Shown: positions 1-10,820 of the stretch, piece after piece
Layout: the number at the start of each line of letters is the position of its first letter
Numbering within the stretch: the first letter of the stretch is position 1
Source of the DNA: Paracyclopina nana
Taxonomy: Eukaryota; Arthropoda; Copepoda; Cyclopoida; Cyclopettidae
Assembly (NCBI GenBank): GCA_019096065.1
Contig: JAGUCH010000007.1
Coordinates: forward strand, 1,076,501 to 1,140,500
DNA length: 64,000 bases
Direction of reading: 5' to 3'
Made by a program: the position numbers and the translations under genes
The notes under the pieces: generated by a model
What the model saw: the letters and a program-made list of their open reading frames with translations, nothing else
What the model was told of the DNA's origin: nothing
Databases searched by the model: none

Positions 1-3000
1 CTCGTTTTGGCCTACATCATTTTGGTGTGCACCATTTGCTCAATCAGTGCCATCGCCACCAATGGATCTGTCAAGGGAGGCGGCGTCTATTTCATGATCA
101 GCCGAACTCTTGGCCCTCAGCTTGGAGGATCCGTTGGAAGTAGCCCAAAACTTAACCTATTTCGATTCTGCAGACGCTAACCATGACTCCTTTTCAGTTC
201 TCTTCTACTCTGCCAATGTTGTCTCCGGAGCACTCTACGCTGCTGGCTTTTCCGAGTCACTGGTGGACAACTTGGGCCCAAATGGGCGGGTCATGAAGGA
301 CGCCATTCCCGATGGGAAGTGGATTAACTTTGGATACTCGACAGGTGTACTCGTCTTCTGCCTGAGCATCAGCCTCATTGGCGCCAAGGCGTTCAGCAGA
401 GCCACCATGCTTTTTGCAGTTCTGCTCCTTACCTCACTTGTCACCCTTGGCGGATCTTTCCTTCAAGATGCTCATGTAAGGGAAAAATAGTCAATCTCTA
501 ATTCATTTTTACAACCATGCTTATTTTTTAGCTCGTGGGTCACTTCAATGAGACTGTCAGTGCAAATTGCACCGCCAATTGCTCCTATGTGGTGTACAAC
601 ACCAGCTATTATGGGCTTTCGTACGAGCATGGCAAGCACATTTTCCCCATGATGAAGGCCAACTTGTATCCCGGATTCTCCAGGGATTGCGAAGTTCGCG
701 CGGCGCCTGTCAGCTTCTTCTCCGTGTTTGGAGTCATGTTCGCCGGAGTCACCGGCATCATGGCGGGTGCCAATGTGTCTGGCGACCTGAAAAACCCCAG
801 CACCTCCATTCCCAGGGGAACTTTGGCGGCCACTGCAACCACTTTTCTCACCTACGCGTCAATCTTCATTTGCACCGCCATGACCACTGACAGGGCCTAC
901 CTCTACCACGATTGCCTCTACATGATGGCCATTGACATCAGTGGAGGATATGTGATCTTTGCTGGCGCTCTGCTTGTCACATCTTGCGCTTGTCTCAACT
1001 GTCTCATAGGTAACCCCCCTTTTTCACTATTTCTACGCTTAGCAAGAGAAATTGCTAAAGGAGAGTTAAATCTCATATGCACTGTGGGTCTTTTGGACTG
1101 AACAAGTTCAAATAAATTTGAAAGTGACCTTTTCACAATTCTGGCTTAATTTGATAGAAAACATGAAAGGGGCGTTTTTCATGCATCACTGTGGGGCTTT
1201 TGGACCAAAAAAGTTCAAATCAATCTGAAAATGGTAGTGGGTGTGGATTGGCAAAAAACTTTCAAAATTGATAGTTAAGTTGATAGCAAATATAAAAGGG
1301 AGTTTTTCATGCACTGTTGGGCATTTGGACCAAAAAAGTTCAAATCATTCTGAAAATGGTAGTGGGTGTGGATTGGCAAAAAACTTTCAAAATTGATAGT
1401 TAAGTTGATAGCAAATATAAAAGGGAGTTTTTCATGCACTTATGGGCTTTTAGACAAAACAGTTCAAATCAATCTGAAAATGGTAGTGGGTCTCACTTGG
1501 AAAAACCTTTCCAAAATTCGAGCTATAGTTCATAGTAAATTTTTAAAAAAGGAAGAGTTTTTCATGCACTATGGGGCTTTTTGGCCAAAAAAGTTACCTC
1601 AACCTGAAAATGGTAGTGGGTGTCAATAGGCAAAAAATTTTTAGCAAATATTTTTAATGGGAGAGTTTTTCATGCACTGAGGGGCTTCTGGACCAAAAAA
1701 GCTTATCTGGAAAATGAAAATGGCACTATTTATAAAAATACACTAAAGAAAGCCCTTCAAAAACTCAAGCTAAGAATGATTCCATTGTAAATGGAGAACT
1801 ATTCCATGCACTGTGGGGCTATTCGACACAAAAAAGTTCATTTCAAAATCTGAATGAAAATCAGTGAGGAATCCATTGAAATTGAATTTATAACTATATT
1901 CCACAGGTGCTGCGAGAGTGGTGGAAGCTCTGGTGTCAGATACAATGTTTGGCAGGTTTGCAGAGTCCCTGTTTGGCCAGTTCAAGATCGGCACCAATCC
2001 TGTGCTGGCCGTCTTCTTGACCTTCGGTCTCATGCTCCTCTGCCTCCTTATTGGCTCGCTGAACAAAATCGCCCAATTGGCCTCGGTCTTGTTCCTCCTC
2101 TCCTACATGACCATCAACATGTCATGCCTCTTCTTGGAATGGGCATCCGCTCCCAATTTCCGGCCCAAGTTCAAGTCTTATAGCATTGCCACTTGTCTCA
2201 TCGGTGTCATCGGATGCCTTGGCACCATGTGTGTCATCAGCCTCATGTACTCTGTCATTTGCATGCTCGTCTGCCTTTTCTTCATTGTCCTCTTCAATTT
2301 CACGAGCCAGCCCCGACACGCGGAGTGGGGGTCCATAGGACAAGCTCTCATCTTCCACCAGGTGAGAAAATACCTCTTGCTCATGGACACGAGGAAGGAC
2401 CACGTGAAATTCTGGAGGCCGCAGATGCTGCTCTTGATTGCCAATCCGAGGTACAACTGCGCCTTGATTGACTTCATCAACTGCCTCAAGAAATCCGGGC
2501 TGTACATCCTTGGCCATGTCCACGTGGGTGACTTTGAGCAGTTGCCCGGCCAAGATCCGAGCATTGCTGAAATGCCTCACTGGCTGGAACTCATTGACCA
2601 TTTGAAGGTGAAAGCCTTTCCGGAGATCACAGTGGCCAAATCCATGCGCGAGGGCACAAGACAGTTGGCCCGGATCTCCGGACTCGGAGCCATGAAGCCA
2701 AACACGATCATCTTGGGATTTGGCCAAAAACGCGAGCACAAAACAAACTACTTTGCCGACAAGGACGGCAAGTTCCACAATGAGCACCTGGATGAGGTGT
2801 TTGGAGAGTGTGACAGCAAAGAGGAGGAAGTCAATGCAGGCAACGAGTCGAAGAAACACATTGAACTGATGAGGACTGTGGCTGATGTGATCAAGCTGGA
2901 GAAAAATGTGTGCGTCGCGCGCAACTTTCATAGTCTCGTCCGGGATGACAAGGAGTTCATTGACATTTGGTTGATCGAGTTCTTCGAGAAGCCCAGCTTC

Positions 3001-3533
3001 ATCATCACGGATCCGGCCAGCTCGTTCTCAATGCAGCTCGGCACAATCTTGAACATGACTCAAAATTGGAAGAAATTCCAACTGCGAGTGTTCATCCGGA
3101 TCATGGACAACGAGGATCGATCTGCCACTGTCAGAGAGTTGGAGCGGATTCTCAGGGAAATGAGGATTCCGGCCAATGTCATCACTGTGAACTTCTCAAG
3201 GATCTACGGCATTGTCGAGGTAACTTGCTAAAAGCTGTGTAAACACATCTTCCTAATTTGCGCTATAATCACTAGGGAAGTGGAGCAATCCTGGAGGAGT
3301 CGGCCAAGCTGGATTTGAAGCGAATTCCTGTCGAATATGTGCAGGAAATCAATGACTTGATCAAAGGATATTCAGCTTTTACTGCTGTCACTTTCCTCAA
3401 ATTGCCCAAGCCTTCAGCGGAAGATGATGAGTACCTGTTGGCCTTGTACAACCTGCTCCAATTGCAGTCTGAAAATCTGCCCCCTTGTCTGTACGTCTAT
3501 GGACTGAAGACAGTCGTGTCTTCTTCACTTTAG
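1..3533 (+). CDS. SLC12A9: SLC12A9-like cation-chloride cotransporter family protein, 5' partial
   Basis: Exons 1-139, 198-475, 532-1009, 1907-3219 and 3276-3533 join in frame to 821 residues; the start and roughly the first 90 residues lie before the window. The APC-type transporter core is visible: [19 protein letters not shown] in the first exon, a glycosylated extracellular loop (NETVSANCT) in exon 3, further hydrophobic segments, and a large soluble C-terminal domain in exons 4-5. The C-terminus ([15 protein letters not shown]) matches the SLC12A9/CIP1 ending (LLVHGVTPVT) rather than that of KCC or NKCC. In mammals SLC12A9 is an orphan member linked to lysosomal ion handling and to modulation of NKCC1, so the transported ion here is unknown. 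A polyadenylation signal AATAAA lies at 3655-3660, only about 95 bp before the TRMU start. Exon 2 starts after a non-canonical-looking but in-frame site (GGAA|gtag...ttttcag). Confidence 0.9.
1076..1860 (+). repeat. Intronic tandem repeat, about 7 diverged units of 108-134 bp
   Basis: The third SLC12A9 intron in the window (1010-1906) is made almost wholly of repeats. Each unit contains a version of CATGCACTGTGGGGCTTTTG, then a run of A, then CTGAAAATGGTAGTGGGTGT. The first element recurs near 1076, 1181, 1309, 1433, 1563, 1671 and 1805. Units 2-4 are nearly identical and the outer units are diverged. No coding potential was seen. Confidence 0.85.
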
Positions 3534-3753
3534 CACCAAAAAAACTATATACGAAAAACCATTTGCTGTGATCCAACTTTTTCCTTTATAAATCTGTGAC
3601 TGAAAAAGCAACTACTGTTTGCTTAGCTACTGCAACTTTTTGATTACTGCATTGAATAAATAGAGCAGTTTGAATTTTCGCGCCACTTTCTTGACAACAG
3701 TAACAAATAACAATAACAGTGCAAGGTCAAGTTTTGTAACTTTTGGCAAAAAT

Positions 3754-6700
3754 ATGATTATTTCAAGGAAATTGTTGACATATGGAGTGACAAGGCAATG
3801 TTCCTACCACTCTGGTCGGAAAATCAAGAAGGTTGTCATTGGGATGTCAGGAGGAGTTGACTCCAGTGTGGCTGCTTACATGCTCAAAGCCAAAGGCTTT
3901 GAAGTCCAGGGCGTTTTCATGAAGAATTGGGACATTGCGGACGAGTTTGGCACCTGCAGAGCTGACAAGGATGCTGAAGATGCCGAGTATGTGTGCAAAA
4001 AGCTTGACATTCCCTTCCATGTTGTGAATTTCGTCAAGGAGTATTGGCACGAAGTCTTCCAAGATCTGGTGCATCAGTATGAGCATGGAATGACTCCAAA
4101 CCCTGACATGGACTGCAATAGAAACATCAAATTTGGGCACTTCTACAGGTAACTACTACAGCTGAGTTGCTGACATTTAAATTGAAAGGAAGATAACCAG
4201 AGGTACTATGCCTTAGGAGAGTCTTCCAGAATACGCAGTGAAGCCAAAGTCTTGAATAAAGAACTTCGTACAAAAGCGCCGAGTAAGGACAACTTGTTGA
4301 TATGGGAAACAAAACAGAACTGATCTATATTTTCAGTGGTAAGCTGACAAATAGTAAAGCTGACTTGACTGAGTAAACTGCAGAAGATACAGTTGAGTGT
4401 TGAGAGGCCTCCAGGTTGCGTGGTTGGAGCGCTAACGTAGCGATTGGACTTTTCCGATCATTCCCCGCATTCAAGGAATCTTGAATCTTGTCCGAAAAGT
4501 CCAAAGTAAGCTCCCGAGTCTTGTGCCAAAGTCTTTGATGTAATTGGCAACCAGCATTGACGTGTTGGTCTCCATAGGCTTCATTTTGAACATGGGGTTG
4601 AGTGTGGTGCTCCTTTGAAAGTGGTGGAACCAGTGATGTTGGTTCAGTCTGATGATGCCTTGGATCTTTTGCTGGTGCGATTGTCAGAGACTCTTCATGC
4701 CAAAGCTGTGGTAGCTGATGGAGGCGTAGTTGCAGCCCTTGGTGGAGGCCCGCTTCTCCGGATTGGTTCGCAGTTTCTCGCTCAAATCTGAGCTTAAATA
4801 GGTTGGGGTTGGGAGCAATTTGTTATGCTTCCCCGCAATTACAAGTTCATTGTAATTCCTTGTTACACAATTGCGACTATTTCACTATTCATTTTTAATT
4901 TATGAGCCTGCTGCATGGGCTTCATTCCCCGCATACAGTGCATCTATCTGCTTTGGTCTGTCGCTCACGTCTGAGCTTTAAGGAGTTGTCGTGCCCGGAC
5001 ATCTCCGGATTCGCACCCATTATCCACACTGGGTCCAGTGCATTTTAGATGAAAATCTCAACTTAGGAAACCCTGTTTAAATTCTTACTTTAGTTGAGAA
5101 TCCACGTTTGAAAAAACTTCCGACTGAGCTTCTTTTTAGCAAAAGAGAGAGCATTTTTTCGAGCTTTTGACGACTTTTGCTTCAGCTGAAAGTCTGGTAG
5201 GATGTTTTTTCAGTCTCCATGTCAATGCCCTTTTTCATTTGTAAGTAGGTGCATGCTTTCCAATTGGGATTCCCCGCGTATGAGGCCATTTATGTAAACA
5301 TTGGCATTAAAAGCATGAAATTCTCACTTTAGTTGAGAATTCACGTCTGAAAAAACTTCTGATTTGGCCTCTTTTATGACAAAAGTGAGCGCCTTTTTTA
5401 AGATTCGAACTTTTGTATAGTCTTTTGCTTTAGCTGAAAGACTGGTAAGATGTTTTTTTCCATCTTTGGGATCATGCTTTTCAATGCTTTTTAATCCCAG
5501 GTAGTCATTACCATAAAGCACTTTCTTGCTTAGTTTGGACACGAAGTCTCGCGTGTTTGGTCAACTTTGGGCCATTAAGCATTTCAGCTTGACCAGTCCT
5601 CTAATTGTCAATCGACTTAGAAGTGCTCAATATTTAATTTTGACCTTAGGTTTTGGGCCCAAATCCTGAATCCTGAGTCTTCTTCGAGCACATTGGTTTC
5701 CTAACTTCAAAGTATCAAGCCTCTTTTCCAGCCATTCTGCCGGTAGCTTTAATAGTCCTCCTATCTTGTTAAACAACATTGAGGGCTGAGAGTTTTTAAT
5801 TTTAACTTTAGGTTTGGCGCTAAAGTCCCGAATCATGAGTCTTTGCTGTGCGCCTAGACTTGCTAACTGATCCGGATCTGATTTGGTCTCCGATTCCAGC
5901 TTTCTTTTGGGGTCAGCTTCCCTTACAGTTTCTGGGAATGATGCTCCCTTGGGCTGCTTTGGTTTGGTGCCAGTCTCTTTTTGGGCTTTCCCCGTGCTGA
6001 ACCTGGCTTCATCAGTGGCTAGGTTGTGCTCAGTGTTTGACACTGCCAAGTCTTGCTCCAAGTCTGGAGCTTGCAATGATTCTTTTGGCATGATCAGATT
6101 CTCTGCTTCTGCCTTCAGGAGAGCTTCCTTGCCGTTGTCATCTCGCAGCGCCTCTCTTTCCATGACCAGGTTCTCTACCTGATCCAGGTTCATGTCCAGC
6201 TCCTCTGGCATGGAGCTAATCATGTAACTAGAATCTGCCAATGATATGGCCTCCAATTCTGAATTGGCCTTCAATTTTGCATTGTAAATGCCTTGGAACT
6301 CCCCATGCCAAAATCTCCCCCTCTGTTTGAGTCTAATGAGCCGTATCTGAAGTTTGATGCCAGCCATACGCTGCTCAACTTCCTTGGGAGTCTCCTTGTC
6401 CGAGTCAGCCCCAACATCATCTCCACCAGGCTTATCTAAAGCAGTTTTGACCATTTTATCTAACCTTTTGATGAAAAGCCTTGCTTGCTCAGCTAAGGGC
6501 ATCAGTTCTAGGACTTGCTCTGTCCACCAGGACTCGCCTAGCTTTCTCCAATTTTCGAACATCCACTCAAGGTTTTCGCACAGGGTATTCGTCCTGGCTA
6601 CAAAATCTTTCCAAAGTTCTCCAGGGTCCCTTGGAGGGCTTGTTGCAGAAGCTTGACTAAATCTAGTCCTCAACTTGGTTGCTTTTTGACTGCAAAGAGT

Positions 6701-9700
6701 CCCATCTGCTTCAACTAGCGAGTCCACACAGTTTGTAGACTTGTCCAATCTTTTTAAGGCCTTTGATATGGGATCACCTAGGATCATTGTCATCGAGTCC
6801 TGACCAGTGATCTCTGATTCATCCTGGTTCTCTTTTTCATACTTGCTTAAGGTCCTGCTGAAATACTTGGACCAGAATTTTCTCCTTAGTTGGTGAATTT
6901 GTCCACCAAGTCTTATTCCTTCAGATTTTGGGTCATTTGGATTGACCTCATCAGCATTCCCATCTGAGATCATGGAATCTATGCTGATATTCAAGTGGAA
7001 CATTGCACTGATCTCTCCTGCGAGTTTGTCAATGTCCTCTCTTGCCCGTGTCACTTCGAGGACAAGTACTTCAATGTTCTCCTCCCAATATTTTGGGCGC
7101 TTTTTCATCCACTTTAAGAACAACCTTATAAGAGCTTGCATTTTAGCATCAGCTCTTTTGACAAAATCTTGCCAATTTTCAGGGCTAGAGCCCATAAGTG
7201 TGCTTGAAGCTTTTGCTGCCATAATAATCATGGAATAGCTTTCAAAAGTACCAAAGCTTTATTTACTCAAGCTTACAATGTTTTATAATTTGAATAATAC
7301 AATGAGATCAGGTCTTCGGAATTCACTATATCCCTCTCTGTATCTCTTCCTCGGGTTGTTATGACCTTGTCAAGGACCAGTACTTGTTCAAGCCTGGTTA
7401 AGATCCCAATCCGGTGAATTCGGTAGTTGAGTATTTGCACATTGCCGAACTCGACAATTTCGGTTATTTCGGCGGGTCGCCATTAGCACCTTGCCGACGT
7501 CTATCACTATTGCCGCCGTTTCCGCCAATTTTCGGAAGGTACACGGTTTTTTTTTGGATATGGTAGTGGCGATGTCTTTGCCACTCGTCTTGTCTTTGCC
7601 CTGGCCAGATGTTCTGCCTGTAAACACAGAAAAGACTTCTTAGTAGCTAAATTCTCAGCCTTAGAATTCTCGTCTCGGTGCGCGCTTCGCTGCTACCGGA
7701 AAATTCAAACGTTGGCGGGACTTTTTTGATGGCGTCACCTGACGCGTAGCTTTGACCCAGCTCTCAAGAAGCCGGAGCCCGTCAAGAAAGTCCCAAGTTC
7801 GCGCGATTCCTGATGATGTCACCTGACACGCAGCCTTATGTGCAGCTTTTATAATAAGCTACGGCACATACAGGAATCGCACTTGACTAGACAAAATGGC
7901 GTCCTCTGACGCAAACGAACGCTCAGAAGACTACGACTTAGTCTCTAAGCGTGGATGGCTCGCCTAGCGTCTTTTCCCCGTAATCACGGGGGACTGCTTT
8001 TAGGGCGAAAATCGCGTCTGGCGGGTTTAATACCGGCCAAAAGCGGAACGAACGCGTCGGGCAGGTTTGATTACCTGCCAAAAGCGTGATAATAATGAGT
8101 TCAAATCCCAACTTACACTATACCCAGCGCGTACTGATCAGGGGGTAGGTTCACCAGCCTGAGGTATCGTTGGGCGCCATGAAAGGAAGATAACCAGAGG
8201 TACTATGCCTTAGGAGAGTCTTCCAGAATACGCAGTGAAGCCAAAGTCTTGAATAAAGAACTTCGTACAAAAGCGCCGAGTAAGGACAACTTGTTGATAT
8301 GGGAAACAAAACAGAACTGATCTATATTTTCAGTGGTAAGCTGACAAATAGTAAAGCTGACTTGACTGAGTAAACTGCAGAAGATACAGTTGAGTGTTGA
8401 GAGGCCTCCAGGTTGCGTGGTTGGAGCGCTAACGTAGCGATTGGACTTTTCCGATCATAAATAAATTAAAGTAGAAAAAGGTTAACAGTCAGCTGAAAAC
8501 AGCTGACAAATAAACAATCAGCTGACATTGATTTTATCAGCTCAAAATCGCTGACACTTGTATAATCAGCTGATATTTAGATTATCTGCTTGAAAAAAGT
8601 TGAAACAGCTGATCAAAATCAGCTGAAATCAGCTGACATATTCAAGGACAGCTGACAAGTAAGAAATCTAGTACAACAATAATTGCTAGCTGGCATTGAT
8701 TTTATCAGCTGAAAAAAGTTGACATGTGAAAAATAAGCTGGTATGTAGATGATCGATTGAAAAAAGTTGACTTAATAAAGCTGAAATTTCAGCTGATAAT
8801 AGCTGACATGATAAAAATCAGCTGAAATTAGCTGACATGTTCAATGACTGCTAAAAGTAGCTGTCAAATAAGAAAGCTAGAACAACAATAATTGCCTGCT
8901 GAAAAAAGTTGGCATTTGAAAAATCATCTGATATTTAGATGATCTGATGAAAAAAGTTGATTTAAAAAAAGCTGAAATTTCAGCTGATAACAGCTGACTT
9001 GATCAAAATCAGCTGAAATTAGCTGACATGTTCGATGACAGCTTAAAGTTGCTGTCAAATAAGAAATCAATTACCACAATAATTGACGAATTGTTTGTTA
9101 TTGTTTCCAAAAAACATAAGCTTATTTAATTTAATATGTTGCAGGTATTGCCTGGAGAATTTAGGCTGTGATGCCATTGCCACTGGCCACTATGCAAGAA
9201 CCTCCTTTGGTGACTTCCTTGAACACCACCAAGATGGCAAAAATGCCAAGCTGCTCATTCCCATGGATCGTGTCAAGGACCAGACCTTCTTCCTGTCCAC
9301 CATTCCCCAGAAGCCACTACAGAGAACCATGTTTCCCCTTGCCAGCTTGACCAAGGACGTGGTCAAGAAAATTGCCATTTCCGCTGGCCTGGAGCAAATC
9401 GCGCTCAAAAAAGAAAGCATGGGCATCTGCTTCATTGGCAAAAGGAGGAATGGCTTCTCCGACTTCCTCAGTGAATACTCCCAACCCAAAGAGGGTGATT
9501 TGGTTGACATTGAAACTTACAAGGTGATTGGCAAGCACTCAGGTGCTCAATTCTGGACCATTGGTCAAGGTGTCAGGCGCAAGAGCTTGAAAGACAAAGC
9601 CTACGTGGTTGACAAGGATATGGAGAAGAACCTTGTGTACATTTGCATTGGTCAAGATCATCCTTCCTTGTACACTCAGAGCTTCTTCACTGATAGACCA

Positions 9701-10024
9701 CACTGGATCGACGAGGCTCCAGAGGAGCTGTCCAACCGATCCAAGGATCAGACACTCAATTGCAAGTATCGCTCACAAAACACCAGGCCCTTGTCGGAAG
9801 TGTCGGTGTCTTATGGCATGAGTTCCACTTCAAATTGGGAGTTTGTCAACAGGAAATCGCTCATTGTGAGCTTGGTGACTCCAGAACGAGCCATCACACC
9901 TGGCCAATATGCAGTAATGTACAGAGGCGAAGAATGCTTGGGCAGTGCGAAAATCACCAAGATCGGCCCAACTTTGTACACCATGAATCATGACAATTGT
10001 CGCGAGAAGAAATCATTAAATTAA
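3754..10024 (+). CDS. TRMU: Mitochondrial tRNA-specific 2-thiouridylase 1 (MTU1/TRMU)
   Basis: Two exons, 3754-4148 and 9145-10024, encode 424 residues (human TRMU has 421). The enzyme activates U34 of mitochondrial tRNA Lys, Glu and Gln with ATP and inserts sulfur to give 2-thiouridine. Visible motifs are the PP-loop SGGVDSS (residues 32-38), the first catalytic cysteine in NPDMDCNRNIKF (Cys121) and the second in GICFIGKRRNGFSDF (Cys227). The C-terminal half holds the DQTFFLS and GQHxxGAQFWTIGQG-type regions. The ATG at 3754 gives a basic, hydroxylated N-terminus (MIISRKLLTYG) typical of a mitochondrial presequence; the open frame upstream begins only with TTG. The single intron is 5 kb, far longer than its neighbours, because of a retrotransposon and satellite-like repeats. 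The split codon AG|G is restored exactly. Confidence 0.95.
4183..4460 (-). repeat. 3' LTR (element reads on the minus strand)
   Basis: This 278-bp copy is identical by eye to 8180-8457. On the minus strand it starts TGATCGGAAAAG and ends CTTCCTTTCA. The preceding genomic bases TAAAT match those after the other LTR. Confidence 0.93.
4461..4471 (-). other. Polypurine tract candidate
   Basis: On the minus strand the sequence AATGCGGGGAA directly precedes the TGATCGG start of the 3' LTR. This is the expected place for the plus-strand DNA primer of an LTR element. It is short but correctly placed. Confidence 0.7.
5082..5460 (-). repeat. Diverged direct duplication in the 3' part of the LTR element
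   Basis: Two copies of about 130 bp (near 5082-5210 and 5318-5457) share AGTTGAGAATTCACGTCTGA and TTTGCTTTAGCTGAAAG. The second copy is open on the minus strand for 72 residues (5542-5324), ending in a K-rich sequence with SEVFSDVNSQLK; the first is interrupted by stops. This looks like decayed coding sequence downstream of the main ORF. Confidence 0.6.
5627..7231 (-). CDS. Gag-position ORF of the LTR element, internally duplicated, unknown fold
   Basis: This is one uninterrupted 534-residue ORF starting at an ATG (7229-7231), in the gag position after the 5' LTR, primer site and leader. I do not recognise the family. The protein contains two homologous blocks, about residues 17-134 (PENWQDFVKRAD ... 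LRRKFWSKYF) and 203-322 (PGELWKDFVART ... QRGRFWHGEF). Each is Trp-rich and helical, with the pattern W-x-DFV near the start and FW near the end. The C-terminus has a shorter repeated motif, R-D-x-x-x-KPKVKIK, near residues 470 and 530. There is no CCHC zinc knuckle, protease or polymerase motif. It may be a divergent Gag or a captured host gene. The intact frame fits a recently active element. Confidence 0.6.
   Translation of the reverse strand: MIIMAAKASSTLMGSSPENWQDFVKRADAKMQALIRLFLKWMKKRPKYWEENIEVLVLEVTRAREDIDKLAGEISAMFHLNISIDSMISDGNADEVNPNDPKSEGIRLGGQIHQLRRKFWSKYFSRTLSKYEKENQDESEITGQDSMTMILGDPISKALKRLDKSTNCVDSLVEADGTLCSQKATKLRTRFSQASATSPPRDPGELWKDFVARTNTLCENLEWMFENWRKLGESWWTEQVLELMPLAEQARLFIKRLDKMVKTALDKPGGDDVGADSDKETPKEVEQRMAGIKLQIRLIRLKQRGRFWHGEFQGIYNAKLKANSELEAISLADSSYMISSMPEELDMNLDQVENLVMEREALRDDNGKEALLKAEAENLIMPKESLQAPDLEQDLAVSNTEHNLATDEARFSTGKAQKETGTKPKQPKGASFPETVREADPKRKLESETKSDPDQLASLGAQQRLMIRDFSAKPKVKIKNSQPSMLFNKIGGLLKLPAEWLEKRLDTLKLGNQCARRRLRIQDLGPKPKVKIKY
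7232..8160 (-). other. Leader region of the LTR element
   Basis: This stretch lies between the primer-binding site and the gag-like ORF. It contains diverged repeats of the type GATGRYGTCACCTGACRCG (near 7731, 7813 and 7900). A 79-residue minus ORF (7627-7388) has no recognisable features and I do not call it a gene. Nothing else is seen. Confidence 0.4.
8161..8179 (-). other. Primer-binding site candidate
   Basis: On the minus strand the sequence TGGCGCCCAACGATACCTC follows the 5' LTR end CTTTCA without a gap. The TGG start complements the tRNA CCA end, and TGGCGCCCAACG is a familiar primer-site start in LTR elements. The donor tRNA was not identified. Confidence 0.8.
8180..8457 (-). repeat. 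5' LTR (element reads on the minus strand)
   Basis: This 278-bp copy is identical by eye to 4183-4460. It is followed on the plus strand by TAAAT, the target-site duplicate. Confidence 0.93.
8474..9085 (+). repeat. AGCTGA-rich tandem repeat, units of about 200 bp
   Basis: About three diverged units are marked by ACAACAATAATTG near 8674, 8884 and 9075. Within each unit the short words CAGCTGA and TCAGCTG recur many times, often as inverted pairs, so the region could form hairpins. It lies between the LTR element and TRMU exon 2 and is not part of the element, which ends at 8457. Confidence 0.8.
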
Positions 10025-10079
10025 CAACTATTCAAGTTGTTTGTGCAACCAGTTTTGATCAAATGCCTGAATGAGTGAG

Positions 10080-10620
10080 TACGTATTTTGAAATAGTGAA
10101 GCCTTTAACTGAAGTGACATTGTCCACTTCAGATTACAAGTTTGTTAACAGGAAATCGCTCATTGCATTGTGAGCTTGTCCACACCTGCCCATTGTGCAG
10201 TAATGTGCTAGAGCGAGGATTGAATTGTCAAATGCGAAACTCATTATGATGTGGCCAACATTGATCACCATGAGCGATGACAAGTGTTGCGAGGGGAATC
10301 ATTAAATTAACAATTATTCAAGTTGTTTGTGCAACCAGTTTTGATCAAATGCTTGAATGAGTGGTCTTTTGAAATAGCGAAGGCTTTAACTGAAGCGACA
10401 ATGTCTCGTAGCATGAGTTCCACTTCAGATTACAAGTTTGTTTACAGGAAATCACTCATTGTTTGCTTGGTGCGTCCATAACAAGCCATCACGCCTGTCC
10501 ATTATGCAGTAACGTGCAGGAGCGAAGAATGAAATGTCAAATGCGAAACTCATAACGATATGGCCTACGTTGAACACCGTGAGCAATGACAAGTGTCGCG
10601 AGGAGAATTTATTGAATAAA
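10080..10620 (+). pseudogene. Two degenerate tandem copies of the TRMU terminal exon
   Basis: Sequence corresponding to TRMU from about 9815 to 10079 (the last coding codons, stop and start of the 3' UTR) recurs at about 10080-10365 and 10366-10620. Shared landmarks are GTTTGTnAACAGGAAATC, GCAGTAATGT, GACAAnTGTCGCGAG and TTCAAGTTGTTTGTGCAACC. Both copies carry indels and cannot continue the TRMU frame. The repeat period is about 280 bp. Confidence 0.85.
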
Positions 10621-10820
10621 TAGGGCTAACTACATTCTGCCGAATCTCCTCAAAATGGCAAAAATTGGCATTGAGTTGCTTCGTGATGAGCGATGGTATG
10701 GAGGATATTTGTGTTGATGAGCGTAATGATTTTGATTGCTGGGAGCGAAATCTCCATATAATGGGGTATGGCTAACCTAAAGTAGAAAAATTATGATGGA
10801 CGAGTAATTAATTGATTATG

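Larger units (their letters stand above)
4183..8457 (-). mobile_element. LTR retrotransposon, gag-like ORF only, apparently non-autonomous
   Basis: The element is 4275 bp and lies antisense inside the TRMU intron. Two 278-bp direct repeats (4183-4460 and 8180-8457) look identical and end in TG...CA. The insertion is flanked by the 5-bp target duplication TAAAT. Reading the minus strand, the 5' LTR is followed directly by a 19-nt primer-binding-site candidate starting TGGCGCCCAACG, a leader of about 0.9 kb, one long ORF (7231-5627), about 1.1 kb without a long ORF, and a short purine tract abutting the 3' LTR. No protease, reverse transcriptase, RNase H or integrase motifs are visible, so mobilisation would need another element's enzymes. 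Identical LTRs suggest a recent insertion. Confidence 0.92.

Noticed and set aside
3670-3753. N-terminal extension of TRMU beginning NFRATFLTT
   Set aside because: The open frame starts only with TTG; the first ATG at 3754 gives a good mitochondrial presequence and a family-typical length.
7388-7627. 79-residue minus ORF in the retrotransposon leader
   Set aside because: No homology to pol or env recognised, and it lies upstream of the gag-position ORF where untranslated leader is expected.
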